Positions 53,033 to 64,000 are shown, counted from the stretch's first letter. The stretch is 64,000 bases of DNA from Gibbula magus (GCA_936450465.1 OW388302.1:55928959-55992958); one strand, 5' to 3'. Numbers and translations are program-made. Notes: generated by a model not told the origin, from the letters alone.

Positions 53033-53705
53033 GCAGCTCCGACTAAGTCGGAGCTGCTATCAGTTTTTGCGCAGTTTCCATCGCCGTCGCCCGCGCGTTT
53101 TGTATTTGCTATCACTCTTTTCCTAGAAGGTTTTAAGAACTCCTATACATAACTTCTTACTTATGCCCCTGGGGAATTATTTTGACATGTTCATATTCAA
53201 GGTCAAAGGTCAAGGTCACAAGTTCTGAAATTGCTAAAAAAAAATCCTTGTAAACATGATAACTTCAAACTTTTGTTTGTGCTATTAGGCTCTTATTTGG
53301 TATATTTGAACTATGGAGAAATACCAAGATTTGAAAACGTTTTCGCTAAAATCTGTCAAAAGGTCAAGGTCACAGTGAGGTCAAAACTTAGGCATGCTTT
53401 TGTGAATATGCCTTATTTTACATATGAACACTTTGAGTCATTGCATGTTGTTATACACTATATAAAGTGTTCATTGATGGTGTGACCTTGAAGGTCAAAG
53501 GTCAAGGTCACGTTAATCTTTTGATGCAATTTTGAAAGAAGAAATAGGTTTTAAGAACAAACTTGTGAAAAGTGACCCCAGTGATGATTAGTAATAACTC
53601 GAATAATGAACAAATTTTTGTTAAAAAGTATTCCCATTTTATTGATGCTGACGAGAAGGCGGAACAGGGAAAGTCGAGACCCTAAGTTTCGGAGCTGCTC
53701 TGCTT
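53033..53705 (+). repeat. GCAGCTCCGAC-hairpin repeat, complete
   Basis: Hairpin gcagctccgac-taa-gtcggagctgc at 53034-53058, AAGGTCA clusters at 53198-53219, 53360-53372 and 53482-53511, and the closing gaccctaagtttcggagctgctctgc at about 53680-53703, which echoes the start. Ends thus share ggagctgc. Non-coding. Tandem motifs and hairpin resemble non-autonomous Helitron-like elements (inference). Confidence 0.8.
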
Positions 53706-53782
53706 GTGGTGTCCCGCAAACGCTAATCTAGTTTCCATTGTCCTAGATTATACATCATTTAATGTCTGCTTACAATTTTCCA

Positions 53783-54041
53783 GTTCGAATCCCGCCAGGG
53801 GCACGGCAACTTTGTCTGCAGTAGAGAACTGTTCTACACGCAGTAAGGTTTGGGTGCAATGCTGCACTGAATTTCAGCGTAGTACCACCCATGGTTCGCT
53901 AGTTCCAGCCGATGCTCGCAGGTTTCACTGCCACAAGGCGTTGCGGGCTTTCTCCCTGCCATAATACTAGCAGCCGCGATATAAGTGAAATAATCTTGAT
54001 CCGAAGCCGAACGCGCTAACCACTGCGCTATCCCGCCCCCT
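53783..54041 (+). repeat. SINE with a second head in reverse at its tail
   Basis: 53783-53990 is a plus SINE from the B-box to GTGAAATAATCTTGA. At 53994-54041 its tail is replaced by a minus-oriented head (atccgaagccgaacgcgctaaccactgc...cgcccc). The result is a hybrid with inverted termini; it may come from template switching or from deletion between two opposed SINEs. Confidence 0.85.
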
Positions 54042-54338
54042 AGCGGTAGCGAATCATACTTATTTAATTAATGAGGCTCCATGGAGCGGGTCACAGACGA
54101 TCCCTCGTCTATGGTTAATCAGTCACGCCTCAATGATTCTTTTCAAAACGAATCGCGGCGGTGATAGCTGCATTGTTAAAATGGGTAAATGAAAATCGTC
54201 TAAATAACCAATTACAAGTGTATGTTGTATCGATTTTAAGCTTAATTGATTCCGATATTTAATCTACGTAGAGGAAATAATATGTCATTCTCGTGAAAAG
54301 AGCATTACACGGGATCTTTACAACTTACGAGTACTGTA

Positions 54339-54387
54339 TCGCCGCTAATGGCTGCAATACTGCCGAAGCGGCGTTAAACAATAACTC
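54339..54387 (+). repeat. 49-bp LINE-tail micro-insertion
   Basis: Flanked by acgagtactgta at 54327-54338 and 54388-54399. Confidence 0.95.
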
Positions 54388-54607
54388 ACGAGTACTGTAG
54401 ACAATTGCATGTCTGTTCAGTATTTGAAGGATTGGTACAATGGTTAATATAATTATTTCTTGCAGTTGATGAGGATTGTATTCATTGTAACATGTAATTG
54501 TTTTTGCATTAGGCACCGCGCGGATATATAGTGGTGAGTTTGGCTAGCTCACATGGGTAACATGATACCGTCATTGCGCATGTTGTTAGGGAAGTTCAAT
54601 GTGGCTA

Positions 54608-55187
54608 GGGGCGGGATAGCGCGTTCGGCTTCGGATCAAGAGGTCCGGGGTTCGAATCCCGCCAGGGGCACGGCAACTTTGTCTGCAGTAGAGTGAGTGA
54701 GTGAGTTGGGGTTTAACGCCGCTTTCAAGAGTATTTCACTTATATCGCGGCTGCTAGTATTATGGCAGGGAGAAAGCCCGCAACGCCATGTGGCTATGCA
54801 CTGCGGTGAAACCTGCGAGCAGCGGCTGGAACTAGCGAACCATGGGTGGTACTACGCTGAAATTCAGTGTAGCATTGCACCCAAACATTACTGCGTGTAG
54901 AACAGTTCTCTACTGCAGACAAAGTTGCCGTGCCCCTGGCGGGATTCGAACCCCGGACCTCTTGATCCGAAGCCGAACGCGCTAACCACTGCGCTATCCC
55001 GCCCCCGTCTGCAGTAGAAAACTGTTCTACACGCAGTAAGGTTTGGCTGCAATGCTACACTGAATTTCAGCGTAGTACCACCTATGGTTCGCTAGTTCCA
55101 GTCGATGCTCGCAGGTTTCACCGCATAATACTAGCAGCCGCGATATAAGTGAAATACTCTTGAAAGCGGCGTTAAACCCCAACTCAC
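54608..55187 (+). repeat. SINE interrupted by an opposite SINE
   Basis: Outer SINE with duplication tcaatgtggcta at 54596-54607 and 55188-55199. Its head lacks cagtggttag of the A-box and its body has a deletion (ccgcataatactag). Confidence 0.95.
54693..55006 (-). repeat. inner SINE, full length
   Basis: Flanked by gtctgcagtaga (outer SINE sequence) at 54681-54692 and 55007-55018. Confidence 0.97.
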
Positions 55188-55482
55188 TCAATGTGGCTAA
55201 ATATATCGCTTTAAAGCTAATAAGCATGGTCAATGCTGTAATCAGGATAGCCTGCTTCCTATCAGCCCGCTGACCTCGCCGCATTGTCTTTGCTGACCCG
55301 ACCATCTTTGGCAGTAAATATTATCACTTGCGAAAACTATTTGCGGAAATCCACAGATTAAATATGAAAATAAATAATTTCTAAATACAAAGAACGTGAT
55401 ATACCAACTCATCAATTATTTTTAAAACTCTTGCTTTCCTACAAATGAAAAACAACTATTCACACCAGTTTATAAATAAAAA

Positions 55483-56530
55483 TAGAGCCATTGGCCCTGT
55501 AGCTCATCAGGGTTTACATTGTTTAATGGAGTTAGCAATATATTGTCTCAATATAATGCACAATCCCTAGCCCTGACAATTCTTAGTCTTGACATTGAGA
55601 GAGAGCATTCAGCAAGGTCAACACACAAGAGATTATATGCAATATGCTGACCCCTTGGCTCTGGTGACGAGCCAGCTGGGCTTTTACAGCCAAATTATGT
55701 CTGCCTTGCACTAAACACTGGCAGCACTGATCTAACTGTATAAGGTTTAGAGAGAACAGGCAATGTGATGAATCTCATGGTACATAGTACAATTTTGAAT
55801 CACCTTGGCTAAATAATCTTTGCACAATTTTAACGGTTCTAAGCCTTCTGAACGCAATATTCCTTCTAGTTTGTTCTGGAGAAGAAGATGAAGAAGATGA
55901 AAATAGATTTTTATGTTTTTACCTGTGAGGGCCTTTTTTTATAATATCCACAATATTCAGTTCATAGGCTATTCAATAGTTCTCATTTCACGTCGATTAC
56001 ATCAATTTTACAAACATGTGTATAATGGAGACGTGATCTTTGACATATATTTCTCATTCCTACTGAATTGCAAAGTTTTTTTTCTTCTCAATTCTGCATT
56101 TCTCAAACCCAAGTTAGGACTCACATATCTAAAAGATGAGATGACTCTCCCTCAGGTATTTTACTAAGAAACCACTAAATAGTGAATGAAGTGCACATAA
56201 AATATCAGTTCAAAATTCAATTTAAACATGTTTTTAGGCTGTGGCCCATATTTGGGGTCACCAAATTTACAAGTTTGAATCCCCATTTCCTAAAGAGTTT
56301 GCACACAATATTACAGCTTTCAAGGTCTTTTTGTACCGGAGAAAAAGATGAAAACAGGATTTAAGGTCATGGCCTGTGAGACCCTTATACGGGGCCATAG
56401 GGTCACCAAATCTACAATTTAGAATCCCCCTTGCCCAAGGAGTCTGCATAAAAAATTTCAGCTCCCTAGACCCAGTGGTTCTGGAGAAGAAGTCGAAAAA
56501 GCGAAAAGTTTACGGACGGACGGACCAACA
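55483..56530 (+). repeat. degenerate copy of the 145-bp-array element
   Basis: Starts atagagccattggccctgtagctcatcagg, keeps only scattered unit pieces (ggtcaccaaatctacaatttagaatccc near 56400, ggagaagaagtcgaaaaagcgaaaagtttacggacgg at 56473-56520). The middle is diverged or replaced, and the closing hairpin is gone. Confidence 0.75.
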
Positions 56531-57289
56531 TCTCGTGGTATCTTTAATGTTCAATAAAAGGAGAGCTAATCTGGTTCAAAAGGCAAGTGGTAACTTCATG
56601 TCCAGTAAATGAAGGGGTAAGTTTAAGCTTATTGGGTAGCATTAAGGAGGTTGGATACAAAATATATCCCATTGTAAACATTGCTGAATTTGGTATTATT
56701 TTGTTGCAAAATATGTCCTGAATCTAATTATGTCATAAAAATAGCATGTTACCACGGCATTTGTTCAAAAAGTGGCCGCTCCCGAGGGCAACGGTGGTGA
56801 AAATATTAAATTATTTAAAAATTCTCTCCGTGGTAAAATATTTAATATTATTATTAAAAATGAGTTTTATTAAAAGGACATTTCGATAAGTATTTCAAAT
56901 AAAACAGAAAAATCCATCCTCGGGGCAATATGTAGTAATTATCACTTTAGTTACTCCTCGGAAAAAACTTAATTTTACAAAATATTGATTCATTAATTAA
57001 ATAAAACAATGAAATCAAGTTAGTGAGTTATTGTTTAACGCCGCTTCGGCAATATTGCAGCCATTAGCGGCGACAATGAAATCAAAAAGACTATATTACT
57101 GATGACTGGGCAGTATACCATATTTGACAAAATAAATCAAATCTGAGTGTTTGTCTCAAATCAAACAAGTAATTGTCACAAACGTGACCATGTTCCCCAC
57201 CATTAAGAAATGAGCTAAAAGAATGGACACACAGCTTGTACCGAGTAGTGACATGTTTGATTCAATTATTGTTATTTCGGGCAAAGTAT
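56531..57289. other. non-coding, AT-rich
   Basis: No gene seen. Contains the 54-bp LINE-tail insertion at 57019-57072. Confidence 0.4.
57019..57072 (-). repeat. 54-bp LINE-tail micro-insertion
   Basis: Flanked by acaatgaaatcaa at 57006-57018 and 57073-57085. Confidence 0.95.
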
Positions 57290-57725
57290 TGTTGAAAACG
57301 GGGTCACGTATTCCCCAAATGAAGACCGGTACCAAATTTGAAGACTCTAGGTACAGCAGTTCATGAGATATACAATCAGTCTTGTAGTTACCTTGAAAAT
57401 AATTTCAAGGTCACCCAAATCGACTGGTATCTGGATATTCCCCACATAAAGACTGATACTAAATTTAAAACCAATAGTTCTAGCGGTTCATGAGGAATCG
57501 CACCAACAACATTTTCAAAACTGGTCAAAGTCTCGCCCTGACCTTGAAAATGAGGTTAAGGTCACCGAAAACTTTTCAGGTCTGCGTATTCCCCAGATGA
57601 AGACTGGTACCAAGTTTGAAGATTCTAGGTTGAGCCGTTCATTAGATATCGCGCTAACAAGAAGCGGGACGTACGGAGCTGAATACTATGTCCCCCGCTC
57701 CGCGCTTCGCGGCGGCGGGGGACAA
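57290..57725 (+). repeat. GACCTTGA-type array with GC hairpin end
   Basis: Three units of about 130-150 bp (ggtcac, gtattccccagatgaagactggtaccaa, ttcatgagatatcgc), then gacgtacggagctgaatactatgtcccccgctccgcg...cggcgggggaca, a closing hairpin like that at 6710-6740. Related to 11190-11560. Confidence 0.8.
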
Positions 57726-58479
57726 AAATCAAATTTAAGCTATCACACAAGTCGCGGACTGATGTCCCAAGTTTCTACAAGTGTAAAACTGCATTAAACT
57801 TTGCTAAAAAAAAACAGTGTCTTTGTTCAAAAGATTTCCTACTCTTTATCTAGAGATTTAATCATGTTGTTAACTTTTTTTCCCCACAGTCTCCCATCCT
57901 CTTTTCCACAATGTCCCATTGTTTTCTGATGATTTCTGCACTGCCATTTTACATTCAGTCTTTGAAGGGCAGGTCCTTGCAGAGGAGCCATTGAAATACT
58001 GGGGCAAATACAACTTCAGTTCAGTTATATCTTGCTCGCACCAACGAACCCTTTTCTCTGCAAAAAAAAGTCAAAAGTGGTTTGTATCTGAAAATAAAGA
58101 GGTTCCTACTTATCACAGGAAAATTCAGTATGAAAGTTATTTATTAATAAGGACTACAGGCATTATTTACATCAAGCATCATGTTTCTGTGTCAAGTTAA
58201 AAAGACTTATCTGAAATGCTCAGCTCATCATTACCTGAGCTCTGCTATAAATGATATAAAGTTAAACTTTGACATTGCAAATCCTCAGAATATAGCCATT
58301 GGCTCGACAGTTCATCAGTAATTGTGGGATTTAAAATTAAGACTAGATGTCACTTCAAGTTCATAAGAAATGAAAACAACTATTAGGGTATGATCTCTAC
58401 AACACACTCATTTACACTGTGAGTTCAGGTCCAATGTCGAAAGTATTAAGAGTTAACTTTGTCAAATAGTAAAGAGTTT
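57726..58479. other. non-coding
   Basis: A 93-codon plus frame at 57919-58200 (GQVLAEEPLKYWGKYNF) has fairly even composition and an acceptor-like ttttttccccacag at 57875-57888 before it. It could be an exon; no family recognised. Confidence 0.3.
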
Positions 58480-58494
58480 TCAAACAAAGAAGAG

Positions 58495-58810
58495 GTGAGG
58501 TGAGGTGAGTTGGGGTTTAACGCCGCTTTCAAGAGTATTTCACTTATATCGCGGCTGCTAGTATTACGGCAGGGAGAAAGCCCGCAACGCCAGGTGGCTA
58601 AGCATTGCGGTGAAACCTGCGAGCAACGGCTGGAACTAGCGAACCCTGGGTGGTACTACTCTGAAATTCAGTGTAGCATTGCACCCAAACCTTACTGCGT
58701 GTAGAACAGTTCTCTATTGCAGACAAAGTTGCCGTGCCCCTGGCGGGATTCGAACCCCGGACCCCTTGATCCGAAGCCGAACGCGCTAACCACTGCGCTA
58801 TCCCGCCCCC
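58495..58810 (-). repeat. SINE family A, full length
   Basis: Flanked by tcaaacaaagaagag at 58480-58494 and 58811-58825. Confidence 0.97.
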
Positions 58811-61081
58811 TCAAACAAAGAAGAGTCAACTTACATAGGATATGAATTAAAGAGCAATATTGTCTAATTAATTGCGAGTTTAAACCGGTCCATAAATAGG
58901 GGGTTTGTGAAATTGAGTGTAATAAAGATGTCCAATCGGTGAGTACAAAAAGTTGAATGTACAGTTCATTCAATATAAATATTATCACATTTATTCAAAT
59001 TGACCCTTGCAATATTCGTTTAAAGAAATATAACTTACTGTTCCTCCACACATATTTGTTAACAAATATAAGTTGCAATAAAATATATTAGCCCACCCCG
59101 TATTGGTTACTTTTTTAAAAAGTATCCACTTGTTTTAAGAATGAAGAATTATGCTTGACCATTTGACACCAACTTGTTATGCTTCTCTCTCCCTGTCTCC
59201 CCTCGTAGGTGTAGTGATTGTAAGAAAATCCAAATTTTATTTTTAAATGCTATTTACCCAAGGACTACCTATTTACGACTGGTACAGAATAATTGAGGTG
59301 AGATGAGTTGGGGGTTAAAGCCGCTTTCAATACATTTAAACTTTTTACTCCCAACATCAACGGTGATGTGTTTCGTGTCTTCGCGAGTTTTTACTGAAAT
59401 CGGCACATTTATAAGACGCCCTCGACCGAGACTGCTATAACTGAGCAGCCAAAAGACTAGAGGACATTTCAAAGTCTAGAATAATTTGGAAAGAAATAAA
59501 GTATAGCATTAACCAGAGTAGTTCACCCATGAGTATAACATGTGTTGTGTATGTATAACATGAAACCTGGATAATATTTTACAAGAGCAAATGTCAAAGT
59601 GGAATTATATCAATTGGTTGTTAGTGTCTTCTCATGTTTCAATCAAAGTTGCAAAAACGTTTGGGTTTAGCTAATAAAAAGCACATAAAATTGAAACGTT
59701 GTTTTTCTCTTATTTACTAATATCATCTAATGTTATTATCCTTGGCTTCATTTTATTACTCGGTAAACTTCGTTGACACAACACTCCACTCAATGATGCC
59801 TTGAAAGCGCACTTTTGTTCAAAATCGGGACGGACAAACGGAGTTTATAATGTTTGGTTGATAAAACAGAAGTAATAAGCTGTCGGGAGAACAGCTCCGC
59901 TGAAAACCGCTCGTAAAATCCCCGTGAAGAAGAATGTCCCTAGTCTTTAGGCACTATTTCGTGATTTAGCATCATTAAAGTAAATGTATATCTTAATTAG
60001 ACTTCGTGTACACGAATGCAACACGTTCCCGACAGGGACCATTCACTCGAACGCAGCTTGCTTCGCGGAACCACTTCGTATTCTATTGCAGAAACGCAAC
60101 CGTATCACCTAATATGGGTATAGCTCAGTTCCAGAGAACCGAAGAAAACTGTCTGTCAATATTCGTGTGTTCTTTGTTGGACTCGCAGGCGTAGTGCCCA
60201 CTGCACATTTAAGCTGAACAACTTTTTCTGCTATTTTGGAAACTATAAATTCATCCATTTCAGGTGTGTCTTGTGATCTCATTACCAAGTCACGTTACCT
60301 GTAATGACTTATAATAACTTTAAAATATTCAGATCTTTATTGCATGAAAATATTTATACAAATATAATTCGTACCCCGACTGATCGTACCCAACAAGGTG
60401 AGTGGAGGTTGGTTAAAATCGAACTATTCTTTACTTCAATATTTTTATATAATGGACAGTTGTACACACTCATAACTTGTCCCTCTCACCAATGTCGATG
60501 TGAAAGTCTGCAAGTTTAACCCGATTGTCAACATAGTCGAACCTCTGAATGTGGGTTATAACTGATGAAGCACTTCAAAGTTCTTTGTTCTTACAGGAAC
60601 ACCAACATACTGTGTTTGGATGCTCCAAGAAAAGCCTCTTTAAAAGTCCCCTCCAATAACAAAACTTGATGTCCTTGGGTCAAAACGTCTCCCCCCCCCC
60701 CCCCTTTTTTGATCTGCGATGGCTGTATACTCTCTTGATTTCCCACTGCGAGTTTTTGAACCAAGTTATTTTTGCAAACTGTGGGTTGTGGTATGAGAAC
60801 CCTGCAAAAAACATCAAAGTACTGGAGTACTGAGAGCAGCTGTATAATGTAGGCCTACGCATTAACTAGAAACATGTTTAACCGTATCGATATGTTGTCA
60901 AAGGGTGACATGCGGTGGACATGTATAGCTCAGAAAGCAATGGAAGTCTGATATTTATCTCAAGAGACATTTTGAAAAAAAAGTATTTTTGTTATTAAGT
61001 CTTGCTTATCTTACAATCCACTGAAATGACAACACCAGCAGCCATGGTTATTAGCTGCCCCGACTTCTATCATTCTTTGTT
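58811..61081. other. mostly non-coding
   Basis: Contains a tail-only SINE scrap (59294-59330, minus: gaggtgagatgagttgggggttaaagccgctttcaa), a GC-richer patch at 59800-60080 with ctcgaacgcagcttgcttcgcgg, and a 14-C run at 60691-60704. No gene can be supported. Confidence 0.4.
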
Positions 61082-61578
61082 GGCAGTAGAGAACTGTTCT
61101 ACACGCAGTAAGGTTTGGGTGCAATGCTACACTGAATTTCAGTGCAGTACCACCCATGGTTCGCTAGTTCCAGCCGATGCTCGCAGGTTTCACCGCAATG
61201 TATAGCCACAAGGCATTGCGGGCTTTCTCCCTGCCATAATACTAGCAGCCGCGATATAAGTGAAATACTCTTGAAAGCGGCGTTAAACCCCAACTCACCT
61301 CACCTCGCTAGTTCCAGCCGCTGCTCCCAGGTTTCACCGCAGTACATAGCCATATGGCATTGCAGGCTTTCTCCCTGCCATAATACTAGCAGTCGCGATA
61401 TACCAGTAAGTGAAATACTCTTGAAGGCAATGTTCAACCCCATCTCGCCTCGCTTGTTCCAGCCGATGCTCGCAGGTTTCACCGCAATGCATAGCCACAT
61501 GGCGTTGCTGGCTTTCTCCCGGTCATAATACTAGCAGCCGTGTTTAAGTGAAGTGCTCTTGAAAGCGGCGTTAAACCT
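61082..61578 (+). repeat. three SINE pieces in tandem
   Basis: 61082-61306 lacks the tRNA head. 61307-61447 and 61448-61578 each restart at gctagttccagccg / gcttgttccagccg and end in ttaaacc. The repeated start point suggests tandem duplication of a truncated copy or successive insertions in the tail. Confidence 0.85.
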
Positions 61579-62098
61579 CAAACGTGATCATTGATTGAGC
61601 ATGCATTTGCGAATATGCCATATTTGAACGATGAACACTTTGGATCATTGCATGGTTGATAACACACTCTTCCGCTAATGGCTGCAATACTGCCGAAGCG
61701 GTGTTAAACAATAACTCACTCACCACACACTCTTAAAAGTGATCATGGTTGAACAACTTGAACAAATTCCTGGCTTTGAGGCCCTCCATATTTGGTGTAT
61801 ATCAACTATGAAGAATTGCAAATATTTATAAAGGTTTTCTCTAAAATGTGTCAAAGGTCAACCATAGAAATTTTTTTTAACTATTAACACTTTAAATCAT
61901 TTCACATTATACACCGTGAATATTGACCATTGATTATGTGACCTTGAAGAAGTTCAAGTTCATGTTGTCACTTTGATCAAAAGGTTTTAAGAACTGCAAG
62001 AATCAATGACTTTTTAACATGCTCACAATCAATATGAAACGTATGGGGACCCCCTGATAAACAAACTTGTGTTGTGACTTCAGTAATGATCCATTTAT
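61579..62098. repeat. degenerate GACCTTGA-type repeat
   Basis: Phrases gtgatcattgattgagcatgcatttgcgaatatgcc, gatgaacactttggatcattgcatg and gtgaccttgaagaagttcaag follow the 53400-53520 vocabulary. Holds the 53-bp insertion at 61672. Confidence 0.6.
61672..61724 (+). repeat. 53-bp LINE-tail micro-insertion
   Basis: Flanked by acacactctt at 61662-61671 and 61725-61734. Confidence 0.95.
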
Positions 62099-63102
62099 TA
62101 TCCCCCGCCGCGCGAAGCGGGGGAAATAGTATTCGGCTGCGTCCGTCCGTCCGTACGAAATGGAATAACTCAAATACTATTCACTGGATTCTTTTCATAT
62201 TTTGCATATGGGTTCATCATGGGAAGAGTAATGTTCCTACATATGTTTGTGACCTTGACCTTCATTTCAAGGTCACGAGGACACTTTGTCATTTTACCCT
62301 TGTCAGCGGGATATCACAAGAACCATTAGCTGGATTCTCTTAATATTTTACACATAGCTTCTCCAAGGAAAGACAAAGGGCTGATTAGATGTTGGTGACC
62401 TTGACAATATGTTCAAGGTCACTACGGAACTTCGAATTTTTCGACATGCTAATGTACATGTAATTCTTGTCAGCGGGATATCTCTAGAACCATTCACAGA
62501 ATTCCATCATATCTTACAGAAAGCACCCCCTAGGGAAGAAAACGGGCTGATTAGATTTTGGTGACCTTGACATTATTCTCAAGGTCACAGTGGAACTTTG
62601 AATTTTCTTACTTGCTTATGTACATTCGCCGCTAATGGCTGCAATACTGCCGAAGCGACGTTAAACAATAACTCACTCACTCACTATGTACATGTAATTC
62701 TTGTCAGCGGGATATCCCAAGAACCATTCACAGGAATTGCATCATATCTTACACAAAGCACCTCCTAGGGAAGACGAAGGGCTGATTAGATTTTGGTGAC
62801 CTTGACATCATTCTCAAGGTCACAGTGGAACTGATTTTTTCAACATAATGTACATCTTGTCAGCGGGATATCTCAAGAATCATTCACAGGAATTCCATCG
62901 TACCTTACACAAAGCACCTCCTTGGGAAGTCGAAGCGCTGATTAGATTTTGGTGACCTTGACATTATTCTCAAGGTCACAGTGGAGCTTTCACTTTTCCG
63001 ACATGTTCGACCGTCGATTTTGCTGATATTGACATTATTTTTCAATTTGAAGTATTAATTTGCGGCGAGGGATCATGTCATCTTAGTGACAACCACTTGT
63101 AT
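62099..63102 (-). repeat. reverse copy of the 5.7-kb AAGGTCA array element
   Basis: Opens tcccccgccgcgcgaagcggggga with cgtccgtccgtccgtacg, carries five to six units of the GTGACCTTGA...TCAAGGTCAC type, and closes at gatcatgtcatcttagtgacaacc. Both ends match 5660-6745 in reverse. Confidence 0.85.
62626..62684 (+). repeat. 59-bp LINE-tail micro-insertion in the array
   Basis: Flanked by tatgtacat at 62617-62625 and 62685-62693, sequence native to the array unit. Confidence 0.95.
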
Positions 63103-63404
63103 TTATTTGTAGTGACTCAAAATTGTGTGAAGATATCCAAGTGATAATTGTTGGTCTGAATACTTAGTATTAATAATAATAAAATTGCGCAATTTACTGT
63201 GGCTATGGAGAAAACAGAACGGGGAGACGAGACCTTCAGACCTTCACCTCGCTGGTTATAACCGGTGCTACAAGATGTCACAACAAAACATGGCGACATT
63301 GGTGAAACATTCTTCCATCCTGCAATTACACTATGAAATAGAAATAAAAACTCGCCTTCAGGATAAGTGGTAACAACACAACCATGGCGATAATGGCCGT
63401 ATAC

Positions 63405-63550
63405 ATAAGGTTTGGGTGCAATGCTAAACTGAATTTCACCCATGGCGGCGTTAAACAATAACACATTATCTTGCCCTGCAGTAATGCTATCAGCCGTGAC
63501 ATAAGTGAAATACTCTTGAAAGCTGTGTTAAACCCCAACTCCCCTTCACC
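63405..63550 (+). repeat. rearranged SINE remnant
   Basis: ggtttgggtgcaatgctaaactgaatttcacccatgg runs straight into a LINE-type tail (cggcgttaaacaataac) and then a second SINE 3' part ending aaaccccaactcccc. Old composite. Confidence 0.75.
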
Positions 63551-64000
63551 TGTGCACAGCGTACATGACTCTGCTAGTGGTCGGCGTGACAGGTGGTGTT
63601 GTCAAGCATCAAGGTACGGTAATTAAAGGTGTGGTGAGGATGTTTGATAATAGAATGAACTTGTGTCCAGAACGACTTCTTCTGTGTCTGCCACTAACCC
63701 TTGTATTCTTTCTTAAAAACAATGGCACATTTTGCTGGACATGTTATGTGTAGGATATGGAGCTCACAGAAAACAAAATATGTGAACATAAACAGTACAT
63801 TACATATGGGAGGGGGGGGGGGGGGGGGGGGGGGGGGTATACTGGGTAAGCCAGTGAGGCGGAATAGTCGGGTGAGGAGCTGGAGGTTGATGGGAGATCA
63901 TAGACGGGGTATGCCAGAGTTGGAGAATAGCCGGATATGGGGCTGCTTGTCTGGGGTGGGAAGGTCGTCTGTCGTTAAGTTGTCAAAGTCTGACTCGTCA
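63551..64000. other. non-coding with poly-G; possible minus exon
   Basis: A pure 26-G run at 63812-63837 (plus GGGA before it). On the minus strand beyond it, an acceptor-like ccttcccaccccag near 63950 precedes an open Ser/Tyr/Pro-rich stretch (SGYSPTLAYPVYDL, SSPDYSASLAYPVY) that runs into the poly-G as polyproline. LAYPVY occurs twice 19 codons apart. Possibly a low-complexity exon; unproven. Confidence 0.3.

Larger units (their letters stand above)
46762..53454. repeat. recent 3.34-kb tandem segmental duplication
   Basis: 46762-50098 and 50099-53454 are near identical over their full length. The offset is 3337 bp, rising to 3344 after a 7-bp indel at 47514/50851 and 3350 after a 6-bp indel at about 48838/52182. 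The junctions share the 7-mer gttattt. Few substitutions are seen by eye (for example tcatattgag unchanged, agttgg/agtcgg at 49697/53050). Each unit contains a small-gene copy, a transposase-like pseudogene and a hairpin-headed repeat. Confidence 0.97.

Overview
The window looks like repeat-dense, AT-rich nuclear DNA of a metazoan, most probably a gastropod mollusc. The evidence is spliced exons with GT/AG borders, AATAAA signals, tRNA-headed SINEs, a LINE 3' tail ending in GCGGCGTTAAAC plus (CTCA)n, TIR transposons, and AAGGTCA-rich arrays of a kind common in molluscs. The taxon is an inference from repeat style, not from a marker gene. No rRNA, functional tRNA, CRISPR array or bacterial operon is visible. 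Nearly all open frames that start with ATG are shadows of SINEs.

Layout. 1-2400 carries a cluster of virus-like (Polinton/Maverick- or adintovirus-like) frames: a Cys-rich frame cut by a SINE, a zinc-finger packaging-ATPase-like gene, and a zinc-finger partner overlapping it by ATGA. Remnants of a protein-primed type B DNA polymerase occur at 11.6-12.6 kb. A SET-domain (KMT5A-like) pseudo-exon lies at 5.15-5.4 kb. 7.7-16.1 kb is a patchwork of SINEs, local duplications, an ankyrin-repeat fragment, an exact 3 x 109-bp repeat and a 448-bp long-TIR MITE. 16-21 kb is mostly plain AT-rich DNA. 21.4-24.8 kb is a nest of inverted repeats holding a regular 145-bp tandem array. 26.1-28.3 kb is a hAT-like element. 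30.8-34.4 kb is a stack of TTAA-flanked elements pierced by a SINE and a hAT with a BED-finger remnant. 35.6-39.9 kb holds a LINE 3' end, a decayed TatD-nuclease frame and a decayed cysteine-protease-like frame of mobile-element type. 42.9-44.1 kb is a reverse copy of the 145-bp array.

The most interesting locus is 44.1-53.5 kb. Exon by exon on the minus strand I can assemble a small spliced gene family in three tandem copies. The proximal copy (44123-45167) gives an unbroken 117-residue six-exon model. The two others sit in a recent 3.34-kb tandem duplication and carry a polyglutamine exon in place of an Ala/Pro/Thr exon, with the same exon phases downstream. One of these copies has lost 7 bp at a splice donor. 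I recognise no family for it. Transposase-like pseudogenes lie upstream of the two distal copies.

53.7-64 kb is again SINEs, including one inserted head to tail inside another, 49-59-bp LINE-tail insertions with target-site duplications, degenerate arrays, and a reverse copy of the 5.7-6.7 kb array. The genes do not form a pathway. The window is best read as a record of nested transposition with one small host gene family and several dying element-encoded genes.
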